From assembly GCA_945901795.1 (NCBI GenBank), contig CAMDLP010000018.1, positions 1 to 52,663 on the forward strand: 52,663 nucleotides of DNA, written 5' to 3'. The stretch comes from Akkermansia muciniphila. GTDB lineage: Bacteria > Verrucomicrobiota > Verrucomicrobiia > Verrucomicrobiales > Akkermansiaceae. A program made the translations under genes and the position numbers. The notes under the pieces are model-generated. The model saw only the letters and a list, made by a program, of their open reading frames with translations, searched no databases and had not been told where the DNA came from. This document shows positions 42,968-51,291 of this stretch, piece by piece. Within the stretch, counting starts at the first letter, position 1, and each line of letters starts with the position of its first letter.

Positions 42968-43797
42968 GGCGGAGTCGTAACCGCGCGGCCCGCTCCGTGC
43001 AAGGATGAGAAGTCGAAACCGAAGCAGCGCCGCGCGTTCAAGCAGGTGATCTCCGCAAGCGTCTCCGGCACCATTTCGAGCGCGGCGGCGAGGGCGTGGC
43101 CGATGGCGGGTAAATTCGCCGGGTGGTTGCGGTTTTCCGGCAGGGGATGGGTGATGATTTCCGCTGGCAGGAGCATGTCGGGCGCGTCGGTTTCCAGCAG
43201 GATGCGGTCGGGCGGGAGTTGGCGGAAGACGTCGAGCACGGCGGATTTCCGCGGATGGAGGAAGTGGCCGGAAAAGGAGAAGAACGCGCCGAGCGGGATC
43301 AGGCGACGGGCGGTCTCGATGGAGCCGCCGAACGAGTGCATGAGGAATCTCGATGGCGGCGGTGCTTCTGAAAAAGCGTCGAACAGCGCGCCCCAGGCCT
43401 TGAGGCAATGGATGGTGAGCGGGCGATCCAGCTCGCGGGCGAGGCGGAGATGGTCGATGAACACCGGGCGCTGGATTTCAAGCGGCGGATTGGAAATCCA
43501 CGAGTCCAGCCCGCATTCGCCGATGGAGGCTTGCGGGTGTTTTTCCAACAACGAGGCGAGTCGGTCCTGCCAACCGGAGCCAGCGGTGTGGGCGTGCCAC
43601 GGATGGATGCCGAAGGCGGGCAACACGAAACCGGGTTCGGCATCCGCGAGGTTTTCCACTGCCTGCCAGTCCGCCTCGTAGGTGGCGTTGACCACGCAGC
43701 GGGCGACGCCGGAGGATTTCATCGCGGCGATGACCGGCACGGGATCTCCGAGGCGCGGGTCCTGGAGATGGTTGTGGGAGTCGGTCCAGCGGAACAT
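42922..43797 (-). CDS. TatD family metal-dependent hydrolase
   Basis: 291 residues. Metal and catalytic motifs of the TatD amidohydrolase fold are DSHNHLQD (residues 6-13), [22 protein letters not shown] and LETDAPDML. Members act as 3'-5' DNA exonucleases or on D-aminoacyl bonds; the family name does not fix the substrate. The second half is a standard TIM-barrel end with FDFSSLH. It begins 10 bp after the LolA-like gene and overlaps pdxH by 46 bp, giving a three-gene minus-strand unit. Cytoplasmic. Confidence 0.9.
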   Translation of the reverse strand: MFRWTDSHNHLQDPRLGDPVPVIAAMKSSGVARCVVNATYEADWQAVENLADAEPGFVLPAFGIHPWHAHTAGSGWQDRLASLLEKHPQASIGECGLDSWISNPPLEIQRPVFIDHLRLARELDRPLTIHCLKAWGALFDAFSEAPPPSRFLMHSFGGSIETARRLIPLGAFFSFSGHFLHPRKSAVLDVFRQLPPDRILLETDAPDMLLPAEIITHPLPENRNHPANLPAIGHALAAALEMVPETLAEITCLNARRCFGFDFSSLHGAGRAVTTPPWISPISAKNIPTVA

Positions 43798-43807
43798 GAA
43801 GCGTGTT

Positions 43808-44527
43808 CTAACGAATGCCGCGCGGCCCGACTTTCTTCGGGCTGTCGAAGGTGACGTCGGTGATAGAAACGCGGCGTCCGTCGTTCGCGGGGTCGCAGGT
43901 GGCGACTTGCATCTTGCGCAGCGTCCAGACGTTGTCGGCGACTTTCATGATGTCTTCGACTTGGAATTCCTTCACCAGTCCACCGTTTTTGTCGTGGCCC
44001 CGGATGCGCATGAACGCGCCGAACTTGGTGTGAATCCATACGTAAACGACTTCGTAGCGGCCGGACGAGCCCTTGGGTTTGTCGATCCGGAGTTTATAAC
44101 AGGACTGCCCGCCGACGTCTTCGGTGGCTTCGAGTTTGGGATCGGGCCAGTAGAAGAAGCGCAGCGCGAGGTCCTCGTAGGTGAGGTCGGTGCCGGCGAT
44201 GGGCTGGACGATCTTCTCGGCGGGGAAGGCGGTGGTCTTGCCGTTGGTGATTTCAAACAGGTTGAAGGCTTCGTCGCCGATGCGCATGTGGAAGATCCGC
44301 CACGGGCCCTTGTTTTCGGAGAACTGGAACTGGATGTCCTTGCCCTTGAGGAAGAGCGTGATGGGGTTGTTGATGTTGCCTTGGCGGAGGTTGCCGCTGA
44401 GGCCTTCGTCGAGCTGAGTGAGCGTGGCGGAGATGCGGGCGCCTTCAAGAATCTGCTTGGCGCTGGGCTGCTCGGCTTGCGCGCTTGAGATCAGGGCGAT
44501 GGCCAAGGTGATTGATTTAAAATTCAT
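43808..44527 (-). CDS. LolA-like outer membrane lipoprotein-sorting protein
   Basis: 239 residues with signal peptide MNFKSITLAIALISSAQAEQ. The body shows the half-barrel pattern of the LolA/'outer membrane lipoprotein-sorting' family: ITLFLKGKDIQFQFSENKGP, YEDLALRFFYWPDPKLEATE, SCYKLRIDKPKGSSGRYEVV and VWIHTKFGAFMRIRG. Such proteins carry lipids or lipoproteins across the periplasm. Many PVC members are exported proteins with uncertain cargo, so lolA itself is not assigned. It is the first gene of the unit with tatD and pdxH. Confidence 0.78.
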   Translation of the reverse strand: MNFKSITLAIALISSAQAEQPSAKQILEGARISATLTQLDEGLSGNLRQGNINNPITLFLKGKDIQFQFSENKGPWRIFHMRIGDEAFNLFEITNGKTTAFPAEKIVQPIAGTDLTYEDLALRFFYWPDPKLEATEDVGGQSCYKLRIDKPKGSSGRYEVVYVWIHTKFGAFMRIRGHDKNGGLVKEFQVEDIMKVADNVWTLRKMQVATCDPANDGRRVSITDVTFDSPKKVGPRGIR

Positions 44528-44692
44528 GGGCGGAGGATGGAGGAATCGCCGAGTTCGACAAGCTTTGCGGTGGATTCCTTCAAAAAAGCGCCGCGGCGGA
44601 CGGTTAATTTTTAAAATCGGATTTTTTGGGGCTTGATGATCCGGGGTCGGGTGAATTGGATGGCGGCAACGCGTGAGTCGTTGCCATCCCCT

Positions 44693-45685
44693 ATGAGTCT
44701 TCGCAAGCAGCTATCAGACATCCTCCCGACCCTACTTCCGGGAAACCCCGCCGATTCGATCAAGGGCACCGAGTTGATCCGGCTGACACGCTTGCAACTC
44801 ACCGGCAACTACTCCGACGCCTCGCTGCGCTATCATTTCTCGATCATGTCATGCGATCCGGCCTCGCCGATCGCGAAGGTGGAAAAGGGCCAGGGCTACT
44901 ATCGCCGGAGCGCGCCGCTGCCGGCGCTTTCCGGGGCGCAGGAGTTGTTGGCGCTGACTCAGGGAAGACTCGACGACCTAACGACCGCGGACCAAGACAT
45001 GGTGGACGGCGCGATGATGCGGATCCGCAAGTTCCGCGCGGTGGTGACGCGCTATTTTGAAATCAACGGCCGCTTTCCTTTCGCGTTCCGGCAGGCCTTC
45101 GGCAAGGAATCGCCGATCAGCAACCTGTGGAAATTTCCCGAGCTGGTGCTCGTCGATTGGGAAACCGGCGGCACGGCGGACGAGGAGATGACGCTGGATG
45201 AAACGATGCTTTCCTTCAAGCAGCGGCTGGGGATTCCACCGTTCCGGCTGCACGCGGCGCGCCTGCGCATCCAGCCTTCGCTGCAAACCTACCGCGAGGA
45301 TTTCTTCCAAACACTGGCGGTCTCGATGTGGGCGCAGGGCGGCGAGCTGGTTTACGCGGCCCCGATCGAGGACGAGGCGCTGGCCGATAGTCTGCGCCGT
45401 TTGAGCGCGGCTTTCGGAGTGGGCGTGACGTCGTTCGGCTTGACGGCGGAGGATCTCGACGAGCTCCCGCGGCCGGCGAACATTCTCAACGCCCACCCCC
45501 GCGAAACCGAGGCGATCATGGCGAAACTCGACATCAACCGGATCGCTGCGCCCAAGTCCCGGCCGCATCTCGACTGGGCGGCGCTCAGCTCGATGCGCAA
45601 CGAGTCCGAGGAAGCCGAGAAGCTCGTGCTGTGGCTCACCCGCTGCATCGACGGCCGGCGCGCGGAGGCTTTCAAAGACGACTGA
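44693..45685 (+). CDS. uncharacterised protein, HTH plus nuclease-like fold suggested
   Basis: 330 residues from ATG 44693 (MSLRKQLSDILPTLLPGNPA); no Shine-Dalgarno. Residues about 20-75 look like a winged helix (GTELIRLTRLQLTGNYSDAS, followed by YHFSIMSCDPASPIAKVEKG). Later parts (FPFAFRQAFGKESPISNLWK, then FPELVLVDWE, and LRRLSAAFGVGVTSFGLTAE) recall COG2958/HrgA-type proteins, where an HTH is joined to a PD-(D/E)XK-like domain. I cannot verify the catalytic residues, so this is a weak suggestion. It converges with the small membrane-protein gene 6 bp downstream. There is no obvious restriction-modification neighbour. Confidence 0.6.
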   Translation: MSLRKQLSDILPTLLPGNPADSIKGTELIRLTRLQLTGNYSDASLRYHFSIMSCDPASPIAKVEKGQGYYRRSAPLPALSGAQELLALTQGRLDDLTTADQDMVDGAMMRIRKFRAVVTRYFEINGRFPFAFRQAFGKESPISNLWKFPELVLVDWETGGTADEEMTLDETMLSFKQRLGIPPFRLHAARLRIQPSLQTYREDFFQTLAVSMWAQGGELVYAAPIEDEALADSLRRLSAAFGVGVTSFGLTAEDLDELPRPANILNAHPRETEAIMAKLDINRIAAPKSRPHLDWAALSSMRNESEEAEKLVLWLTRCIDGRRAEAFKDD

Positions 45686-45691
45686 TCCCGC

Positions 45692-45859
45692 TCAACGGAA
45701 GAGCGCCCGGATGATGCCGCGCAGGATGCTGAAAATCACGAACAGCGCCCCGAGGACCAGCCCGACGGTGAGCAGCAGCACGACCGCCACCGCGCCTAGC
45801 AGCACCCACAGCGGCCACCAGCGGCTGTCGAGTTTGAGGGCGCGGCCCTGCCAGTTCAT
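45692..45859 (-). CDS. small membrane protein, N-terminus cut by G-tract frameshift
   Basis: 55 residues from ATG 45859: NWQGRALKLDSRWWPLW, one long hydrophobic stretch (VLLGAVAVVLLLTVGLVLGA) and a basic end (LRGIIRALFR). It is therefore a single- or double-pass membrane protein. Upstream of this ATG the same frame continues convincingly (IEVEVVEID, then KFETLEGAPRRQPWQ). That extension stops at a TGA beside a run of eight G at 45960-45967, while an ATG in another frame lies at 45971. With seven G, an unbroken frame from 45971 would add about 37 residues (MTPPPQSIEVEVVEID). Whether the tract is a sequencing error or a real switch cannot be told. Confidence 0.5.
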   Translation of the reverse strand: MNWQGRALKLDSRWWPLWVLLGAVAVVLLLTVGLVLGALFVIFSILRGIIRALFR

Positions 45860-46123
45860 CTGCCAAGGTTGACGGCGCGGCGCGCCCTCCAGGGTTTCAA
45901 ATTTCGGGGGCGGCGCGGCTCCATCGATCTCGACGACTTCGACTTCGATGGATTGGGGAGGGGGGGGTCATGGCGGGAATGGCGACGACTTGAAATTTCA
46001 CCGCAAAGCGGCGGGAAGCAACGCGAATGGTGCGGATTGGAAAAAATCTCCGGATTTCGAAGGTCGCTGACTTTTCATTGTTCGTTCTGGTCGTGAATGC
46101 ATTGCGAGATGTAAGTTTCGGCC

Positions 46124-47170
46124 ATGGACGCCTTGATTCACCATCTTGAAGAAAAACAGGAACTCAGTTTGCGGGAGGTGGAGGTGGCCACCGCGCTCTT
46201 GCTCGATCCCGCCGTGCCGGACGCGAAAAAGGCGCGGCTGCTAGAGGCTCTGGCGCTCAAAGGCGAGACCCCGGACGAGATCGCCGGCTTCGTCGAGGCC
46301 TTCCTCGAACACGCCGTCGATCCGCATCTCAGCTTGATCGAGCTCGAGGGCCCCACCCTGGACGTCTGCGGCACCGGCGGCGACCAGCTCGATTTGTTCA
46401 ACGTCTCCACCACTGCGATGTTCGTCGCCGCCGCGGCCGGAGCGGTGGTCGTGAAGCACGGCAACCGCGGGATCACCTCGAAGAGCGGCGGCGCGGACGT
46501 GCTCGAAGCGCTGGGCGTGCGCATTGATTTGCCGGCCGACGAGTTCCGGACCTGCGTCGAGAAGGCCGGGCTCGGCTTCATGTTCGCGCCGCTCTATCAT
46601 CCTGCGTTCAAGTCGGTCGCAGCAGTGCGGAAATCGCTCGCGGCCAAGGGCGTGAAGACGATTTTCAACCTGATAGGGCCGCTGCTCAACCCCGCCCGCC
46701 CGCAATGCCAGCTCGTCGGGGTTTTCAACCGCGACCTCTGCCCGGCGTTTTCGGAAATCCTCCAGCGCCTCGGCCGCGAGAGCGCGTGGGTCGTCCACGG
46801 CACCACCGGCGACGGCCGCTCGGTGGATGAAGTCAGCCTGATGGGCTCGACGCGGATTTGTAAGTCCGGGCTATTCCAAGATCAGGAAGACGGGGAAGTT
46901 AGGCCGCGCGATTTCGGGCTGAAGCACTGCGAGGTGGAAGATCTCCAAGGCGGCGATGCCCAAGTGAACGCCGCGATCCTCGAAGCCATCCTCGCCGGCC
47001 GCGAAACTGGGCCGAAGCGCGACATGGTGCTCATGAACGCCGGGGCCGCGCTGGCTTGCGCCGGACTCGCCGACAACATGGGCGACGGCATCGGGATCGC
47101 CCGCGAAATGATCTCAAGCGGTGCCGCGCAGGAACGTCTCCGGCTGCTGCAAAAGGCCTCGCAAGTCTGA
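46124..47170 (+). CDS. trpD: anthranilate phosphoribosyltransferase
   Basis: 348 residues. The PRPP-binding motif is DVCGTGGDQLDLFNVST (residues about 77-93). KHGNRGITSKSGGADVLEAL and FNLIGPLLNPARP are the other family signatures. The enzyme transfers phosphoribose to anthranilate in tryptophan biosynthesis. Length is standard and the N-terminal helical domain is present. No Shine-Dalgarno is visible before ATG 46124. Other trp genes are not adjacent; malQ follows after only 12 bp, so the two are probably cotranscribed. Confidence 0.95.
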   Translation: MDALIHHLEEKQELSLREVEVATALLLDPAVPDAKKARLLEALALKGETPDEIAGFVEAFLEHAVDPHLSLIELEGPTLDVCGTGGDQLDLFNVSTTAMFVAAAAGAVVVKHGNRGITSKSGGADVLEALGVRIDLPADEFRTCVEKAGLGFMFAPLYHPAFKSVAAVRKSLAAKGVKTIFNLIGPLLNPARPQCQLVGVFNRDLCPAFSEILQRLGRESAWVVHGTTGDGRSVDEVSLMGSTRICKSGLFQDQEDGEVRPRDFGLKHCEVEDLQGGDAQVNAAILEAILAGRETGPKRDMVLMNAGAALACAGLADNMGDGIGIAREMISSGAAQERLRLLQKASQV

Positions 47171-47182
47171 TACCCGTCACCC

Positions 47183-49873
47183 ATGAACATCGTTTTCCGC
47201 CTGAATTACCACACCGTTCCCGGTCAGTCGCTTTGGTTGAAATACTCGGCCGTGCTGGATGAAAAGGGCGTCCGTTTCGACCAAGTCGTGCCGCTGCACT
47301 GGATTAACGACCAGCAATGGGAAGTGCGCGTGGAAGTCCACGGGGCGGGCCGTTTCCTGTTGGAATACGACTATCAGCTCCGCCGGTCCTCCAACGGCGT
47401 GAAGCTCGACGAGTGGCACGGCCCGCGGACCGCCGAGGTGGACCTCGCCGCGCATGACGCCCTGCTGCTGTTGGATTCATGGTGCTCGGCCGGCACGGTG
47501 GACTACGCGTTCGAGACCAACGCGGTTCTCGCGGTGCAGCCCGCCCGCAGGCCGTTTGCAGAACTCGAAACCCCGGAGAACGCCAACCATTCGTTCCAGC
47601 TGCGGATGGCGGCAGTGCCGGCCGGACAGGTGCCTTGCCTGATTGGAAGTGTCGATGAGATCGGCGGCTGGGGCTGGCACTCCGCGATCCCGCTGGTGGA
47701 AACGGCACCCAACGTCTGGCGGAAAAATCTCTATCTGCCCGTGGACTGGCACATCGAATACAAATACGGCCTGTTCGATCCCGCCCTGCAATGCGTCGTG
47801 AGCCTGGAGCTCGGCGAAAACCGGATCCTGCCATCCCGCCTCATCGGCACCCCCCAATGGACGAAGGTGAGCGATGAATGCTACCGCCGCGACCTCGACG
47901 GACTCTTCCGCGGCGCGGGCGTGGCGGTGCCGGTGTTCTCGCTGCGCGGCGCGAAAAGCCTCGGCGTCGGCGAGTTCGCGGACCTCAAACCGCTGGCAGA
48001 TTGGGCGAAGGGCGTGGGTCTCAAGTTGATCCAAATCCTGCCGATCAACGACACCACCTCGTCGCACGACTGGAGGGATTCCTACCCGTATTCGGCGATC
48101 AGTGTGTTCGCGCTGCACCCACTCTATCTGCGGATCGACGATTTGAAATACGCGATGCCTGCCGCCTTCAAGAAGGAACTCGGCGCGGCGCGGGACCAGC
48201 TTAACCCGCTCGCACAGGTCGATTACGAGGCTGTGATGCAGGTGAAAACCCAGCTCACCCGCCAGATCTTCGCCAAGCACCGCGCGGCGATCCTAGCCGG
48301 TGCTGCCTTCAAGGAGTTTTTGAAAACCAACGGCGAGTGGGCGATTCCCTACGCCGTCTTCTGCGTGATGCGCGACCACTACGGCAGCGCCGATTTCAGC
48401 CGCTGGGAAGAGTGGGCGGTATTCGACCGGGAGCGGGTGCGCGCGTTGATCGACCCAGCCCGACCGGAGTGGCCGGAGATCGCCTATCATCTCTGGCTGC
48501 AATACGAACTCGACCAGCAGCTCACCGATGCGGTGCGCCATTTGCACGATCACGGACTCGCGCTCAAGGGCGATCTGCCGATCGGCATCGACCGCCATTC
48601 GGTGGACGCGTGGTCCGCTCCGCACTTGTTCAAGATGGACGCGCAGGCCGGCGCGCCGCCGGATGCCTTCGCCGTGAAAGGCCAGAACTGGGGCTTCCCG
48701 ACTTATAACTGGGAGGTCATGCAAAGGGATGACTACGCCTGGTGGCGCTCCCGCTTCGCACGGCTCGGCCGCTATTTCGACGCCTATCGCATCGACCACA
48801 TCCTCGGCTTCTTCCGGATCTGGCAGGTGCCGTTTGACCACGTCGAGGGCATCATGGGCCACTTCGATCCGGCCGTGCCGATCCACATCGACGAGATCCG
48901 CGAGCGGGGGATCGACTTCGACTACAGCCGCTTTTGCCGCCCTTACATCCGCGAGCATTTCCTGTGGGAGCGCTTCGGCGACGGCGCGGAGTATGTGAAA
49001 AGCCGCTACCTCAACGATTGCGGCGACGGCTTTTTTCAACTGCGCGAGCAGGTCTCCACCCAGCGGCGGATCGTCGATTACTTCGCGGACGACCCGTCCG
49101 ACGACTGGATCCAGGGCGGCTTGCTGGACTGCGCGAGCGACGTGCTGTTCTTCGAGGTCCCCGACTCGAACGGCACGCTGTTTCACCCGCGCTGCTCGAT
49201 GCAGACGACTTTTTCCTATCGGGAGCTGGATGCCGACGACCGCTCGCGCGTCGAAGATCTCTACAACGACTATTTCTATCAGCGGCAGGAGGATTTCTGG
49301 CAGGCCCGCGGCTACGAGAAACTGCCCGCGATGCGGAGGGCCAGCCCGATGCTGCTTTGCGGCGAGGACCTCGGCATGGTTCCCGCCTGCGTGCCGGCAG
49401 TGCTCAAGGACCTCGGCATCCTCTCGTTGGAAATCCAGCGCATGCCGAAGACCCACGAGACCGAGTTTTTCAACCCGCAGGACTCGCCCTACATGAGCGT
49501 TGTTAGCCCATCCACCCACGACATGTCGACGCTGCGCGCATGGTGGCGGGAGGATTTCCAAGTGACTTCGAGATTCGCCTGGCAGTCGTTCGGCATCGCC
49601 TTCCCGGATTCCGAGCTCTCGGGAGAACTCGCCAGCCGGATCCTCTGGCAGCACCTGCAATCCCCGGCGATGTGGGCGGTCTTCCCGCTGCAGGACCTGC
49701 TCGCCATCGACGAATCGATCCGCCATCCGGACCCCGACGCCGAGCGGATCAACGTCCCGGCGATCATGCCGTTCTACTGGCGCTACCGGATGCACCTCGG
49801 ACTCGACGAGCTCGCCACCGCCAAGGACCTCAACCGCAACCTCCGCCGCCTGATCCACGCCGCCGGCCGCTGA
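47183..49873 (+). CDS. malQ: 4-alpha-glucanotransferase with N-terminal starch-binding domains (DPE2-like)
   Basis: 896 residues. About the first 230 form two beta domains like CBM20 (IVFRLNYHTVPGQSLWLKYS; IGSVDEIGGWGWHSAIPLVE). The GH77 catalytic part then starts at about 245 (AVPVFSLRGAKSLGVGEFAD). Active-site motifs are YFDAYRIDHILGFFRIW (nucleophile Asp), LCGEDLGMVP (acid/base Glu) and SPSTHDMSTLRAWW. The large insertion in the GH77 domain and the paired N-terminal domains are features of plant DPE2 and related bacterial enzymes, which transfer glucose between maltose and glycogen-like polymers. Cytoplasmic; downstream of trpD by 12 bp. Confidence 0.93.
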   Translation: MNIVFRLNYHTVPGQSLWLKYSAVLDEKGVRFDQVVPLHWINDQQWEVRVEVHGAGRFLLEYDYQLRRSSNGVKLDEWHGPRTAEVDLAAHDALLLLDSWCSAGTVDYAFETNAVLAVQPARRPFAELETPENANHSFQLRMAAVPAGQVPCLIGSVDEIGGWGWHSAIPLVETAPNVWRKNLYLPVDWHIEYKYGLFDPALQCVVSLELGENRILPSRLIGTPQWTKVSDECYRRDLDGLFRGAGVAVPVFSLRGAKSLGVGEFADLKPLADWAKGVGLKLIQILPINDTTSSHDWRDSYPYSAISVFALHPLYLRIDDLKYAMPAAFKKELGAARDQLNPLAQVDYEAVMQVKTQLTRQIFAKHRAAILAGAAFKEFLKTNGEWAIPYAVFCVMRDHYGSADFSRWEEWAVFDRERVRALIDPARPEWPEIAYHLWLQYELDQQLTDAVRHLHDHGLALKGDLPIGIDRHSVDAWSAPHLFKMDAQAGAPPDAFAVKGQNWGFPTYNWEVMQRDDYAWWRSRFARLGRYFDAYRIDHILGFFRIWQVPFDHVEGIMGHFDPAVPIHIDEIRERGIDFDYSRFCRPYIREHFLWERFGDGAEYVKSRYLNDCGDGFFQLREQVSTQRRIVDYFADDPSDDWIQGGLLDCASDVLFFEVPDSNGTLFHPRCSMQTTFSYRELDADDRSRVEDLYNDYFYQRQEDFWQARGYEKLPAMRRASPMLLCGEDLGMVPACVPAVLKDLGILSLEIQRMPKTHETEFFNPQDSPYMSVVSPSTHDMSTLRAWWREDFQVTSRFAWQSFGIAFPDSELSGELASRILWQHLQSPAMWAVFPLQDLLAIDESIRHPDPDAERINVPAIMPFYWRYRMHLGLDELATAKDLNRNLRRLIHAAGR

Positions 49874-49902
49874 GGCGGGATTTCCAACAGGACGCCACGC
49901 CC

Positions 49903-49966
49903 CCAAGTGGCTGCGGCGTCTCGCCGCAGACCGTCCAAGGAGCGTCTCGCTCCGAGTCTTCCCCGG
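49903..49966. repeat. dispersed repeat R1, copy 1 (twin hairpins)
   Basis: This short copy consists of two hairpins. CTGCGGCG-TCT-CGCCGCAG lies at 49911-49929 and GGAGCG-TCT-CGCTCC at 49939-49953. Both have the same core, GCGTCTCGC. Longer copies of the element are at 50775-50870 and 52342-52435. It begins 30 bp after the malQ stop. Confidence 0.8.
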
Positions 49967-49969
49967 TGT

Positions 49970-50050
49970 GGGACTGCTCCGACATGTCGGAGCTTCTCAC
50001 GGGCCGACATGTCGGCCAGTGAGAAAGCGGGGTCGTGCCCCCGCACTTCA
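49970..50050. repeat. dispersed repeat R2, copy 1 (two 16-bp palindromes)
   Basis: Two perfect palindromes, CTCCGACATGTCGGAG (49977-49992) and GGCCGACATGTCGGCC (50002-50017), share the core CCGACATGTCGG. They are followed by a G-rich stretch (AGCGGGGTCGTGCCC). The second copy is at 51047-51127. The rest of the gap to 50123 holds a short sequence (50073-50089) that recurs at 52480-52496, plus a tandem CCTATTCCCCTCCG-like stretch. Confidence 0.8.
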
Positions 50051-50123
50051 GCACACCCGCTTCTCTTCCCATCGATGTTGGGCGTTCGAGGTTCGCTATT
50101 CCCCTCCGCCTATTCCCCTCCGC

Positions 50124-50465
50124 CTATGCCACTTCGATGATCTCATCCAGTTGCACGATCAGTTCCCGGCTTCGTAAATCCAACACGTCCCAGAGGATTT
50201 CCGCGTCGATTCCATCGTAGCCGTGGATCAACCAATTCCTCATACTGATGATCTGCCTCCATGGCACTTCCGGCCAGGCCTCTCTCAGCTCCTCAGGTAA
50301 TCGAGTCGCCGCCTCTCCGATCAATTCCGCCACCCTTTCCGCATGACGGCGAAAACCCAGATCGTCATCCAGCGCCGCCCGACTGCCAGTCGCCGCGAGT
50401 TCGAAGGCTTCCACCGCGAACGAGCGCATTTGCCGCAGCGTCGCCAGTGGATCACGCCTCGCCAT
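50124..50465 (-). CDS. hepT: HepT-type toxin (DUF86, HEPN ribonuclease)
   Basis: 113 residues, all helical. RNWLIHGY matches the HEPN catalytic motif R-x4-H-x-Y in full, and [13 protein letters not shown] is the typical DUF86 helix. In the described MntA-HepT systems the toxin is an RNase that the partner silences by adding AMP to the motif tyrosine. That pathway is family knowledge, not shown here. It overlaps the mntA-like gene by 14 bp and lies downstream of it. The active motif is intact, so it is probably a functional toxin. Confidence 0.88.
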   Translation of the reverse strand: MARRDPLATLRQMRSFAVEAFELAATGSRAALDDDLGFRRHAERVAELIGEAATRLPEELREAWPEVPWRQIISMRNWLIHGYDGIDAEILWDVLDLRSRELIVQLDEIIEVA

Positions 50466-50766
50466 ACAGCAATCTAGCCTCCGGCAAAACTTTCGCCAAA
50501 TGCCGACCTAGCATCGCCGGGGTGTTCAAGTCCACCTTGCGGCCGAAGAGCTCCGACAATTCCTCTGCAATCCGGAAATGCTCCAAGCCCGGATGTCTTC
50601 CCGGTTCATATTCCACCAACAAATCCACATCGCTCCGCTGCGGATCAAAGTCGCCCCGGACCGCCGATCCAAACAAGCGCAGCCGCGAAATCGCGTGGGC
50701 TTGGCAATAAGCCCTGAGACTTCCTGAGGAAGGGATAACCGCAGCGTTCATGCTGGAGGCTGGCAC
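50452..50766 (-). CDS. mntA: MntA-type nucleotidyltransferase antitoxin
   Basis: 104 residues (99 if started at ATG 50751). It is a minimal nucleotidyltransferase with [20 protein letters not shown]: the GS pair and the DxD metal ligands are present, with one residue more than the usual ten between them. [20 protein letters not shown] and [10 protein letters not shown] complete the fold. By family it is the antitoxin of an MntA-HepT module, using ATP to AMPylate HepT. It overlaps the toxin gene, antitoxin first, as expected. Its start lies 9 bp before repeat R1 copy 2. Confidence 0.87.
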   Translation of the reverse strand: MPASSMNAAVIPSSGSLRAYCQAHAISRLRLFGSAVRGDFDPQRSDVDLLVEYEPGRHPGLEHFRIAEELSELFGRKVDLNTPAMLGRHLAKVLPEARLLYGEA

Positions 50767-50774
50767 GTTTTCCC

Positions 50775-50870
50775 CACCCGATCAACCCGCGAATAAAACC
50801 CCGCCCAAGTGGCTGCGGCGTCTCGCCGCAGACCGTCCCAAGGAGCGTCTCGCTCCGAGTCATCCCCCGG
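50775..50870. repeat. dispersed repeat R1, copy 2 (long form)
   Basis: A 96-bp copy that starts CACCCGATCAACCCGCGAAT and includes both TCT-loop hairpins (50812-50830 and 50841-50855). It is nearly identical to 52342-52435. The mntA-like start (50766) is just outside. A spurious minus-strand frame across it gives RDAPWDGLRRD, also seen at the other copy. Confidence 0.85.
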
Positions 50871-51046
50871 TAGGGCGGATCCGGCCCGGTCCGACCTGAC
50901 TCCCCGCGAGGGCGGAAACGCCCATGCTTCGCGCCTGGGGCTTTCCATCTCCGGACGCCGGTCGAAAGAGAATCAAACCGCAGATTAACACAGATAGCCA
51001 AAGAATGGTGCATGGATGATCCGTTTGAGGCCATCCCGGTGGGTGG

Positions 51047-51127
51047 GGGACTGCTCCGACAGGTCGGAGCTTTCTCACTGGCCGACATGTCGGCCAGTGA
51101 AAAGCGGGGTCATGCCCTGCACTCAGG
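51047..51127. repeat. dispersed repeat R2, copy 2
   Basis: The first palindrome has one change (CTCCGACAGGTCGGAG, 51054-51069). The second (GGCCGACATGTCGGCC, 51080-51095) is perfect and identical to copy 1. The flank CGGGGTCATGCCC also matches copy 1 with one difference. Confidence 0.8.
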
Positions 51128-51141
51128 CATCGTCCGCTCAT

Positions 51142-51203
51142 GCGGTCGGATTGACGATGGGTGAACTCCGATTGTTGATTTCTGATCGGATATCGAAAAG
51201 CCG
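51142..51203. repeat. dispersed repeat R3, copy 1
   Basis: A 62-bp stretch that aligns without gaps to 52529-52590. Key parts are GGATTGACGAT, GAACTCCGATTGTTGATTT and TGATCGGATA. No inverted repeat is obvious. The two copies flank the RhuM gene in the same orientation. Confidence 0.75.
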
Positions 51204-51291
51204 TGCCGCCTGCGAATTGATGACCGGCTCCTCAACGGGGGCGTGGATCAGAAGTACCGTTTGGACGGGGTCGGGAGGAACGCGTGGCATG

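Larger units (their letters stand above)
50871..51291. other. gene-free accessory spacer built mainly of repeats
   Basis: I see no convincing gene. The stretch holds a phrase of a kind common in intergenic DNA of PVC bacteria (ACCGCAGATTAACACAGAT, about 50978-50996), repeat R2 copy 2 (51047-51127) and repeat R3 copy 1 (51142-51203). About 85 bp without recognisable features then run up to the RhuM gene end. The open frames here run through the repeats and have biased composition. Confidence 0.6.

Noticed and set aside
45672-45866. 64-codon minus-strand frame
   Set aside because: The neighbouring frame (45692-45859) encodes a clear hydrophobic segment, while this one is Arg/Gly/Ala-rich without structure.
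48293-49906. 537-codon open frame on the minus strand
   Set aside because: Complete shadow of malQ, whose catalytic motifs are unmistakable on the other strand.
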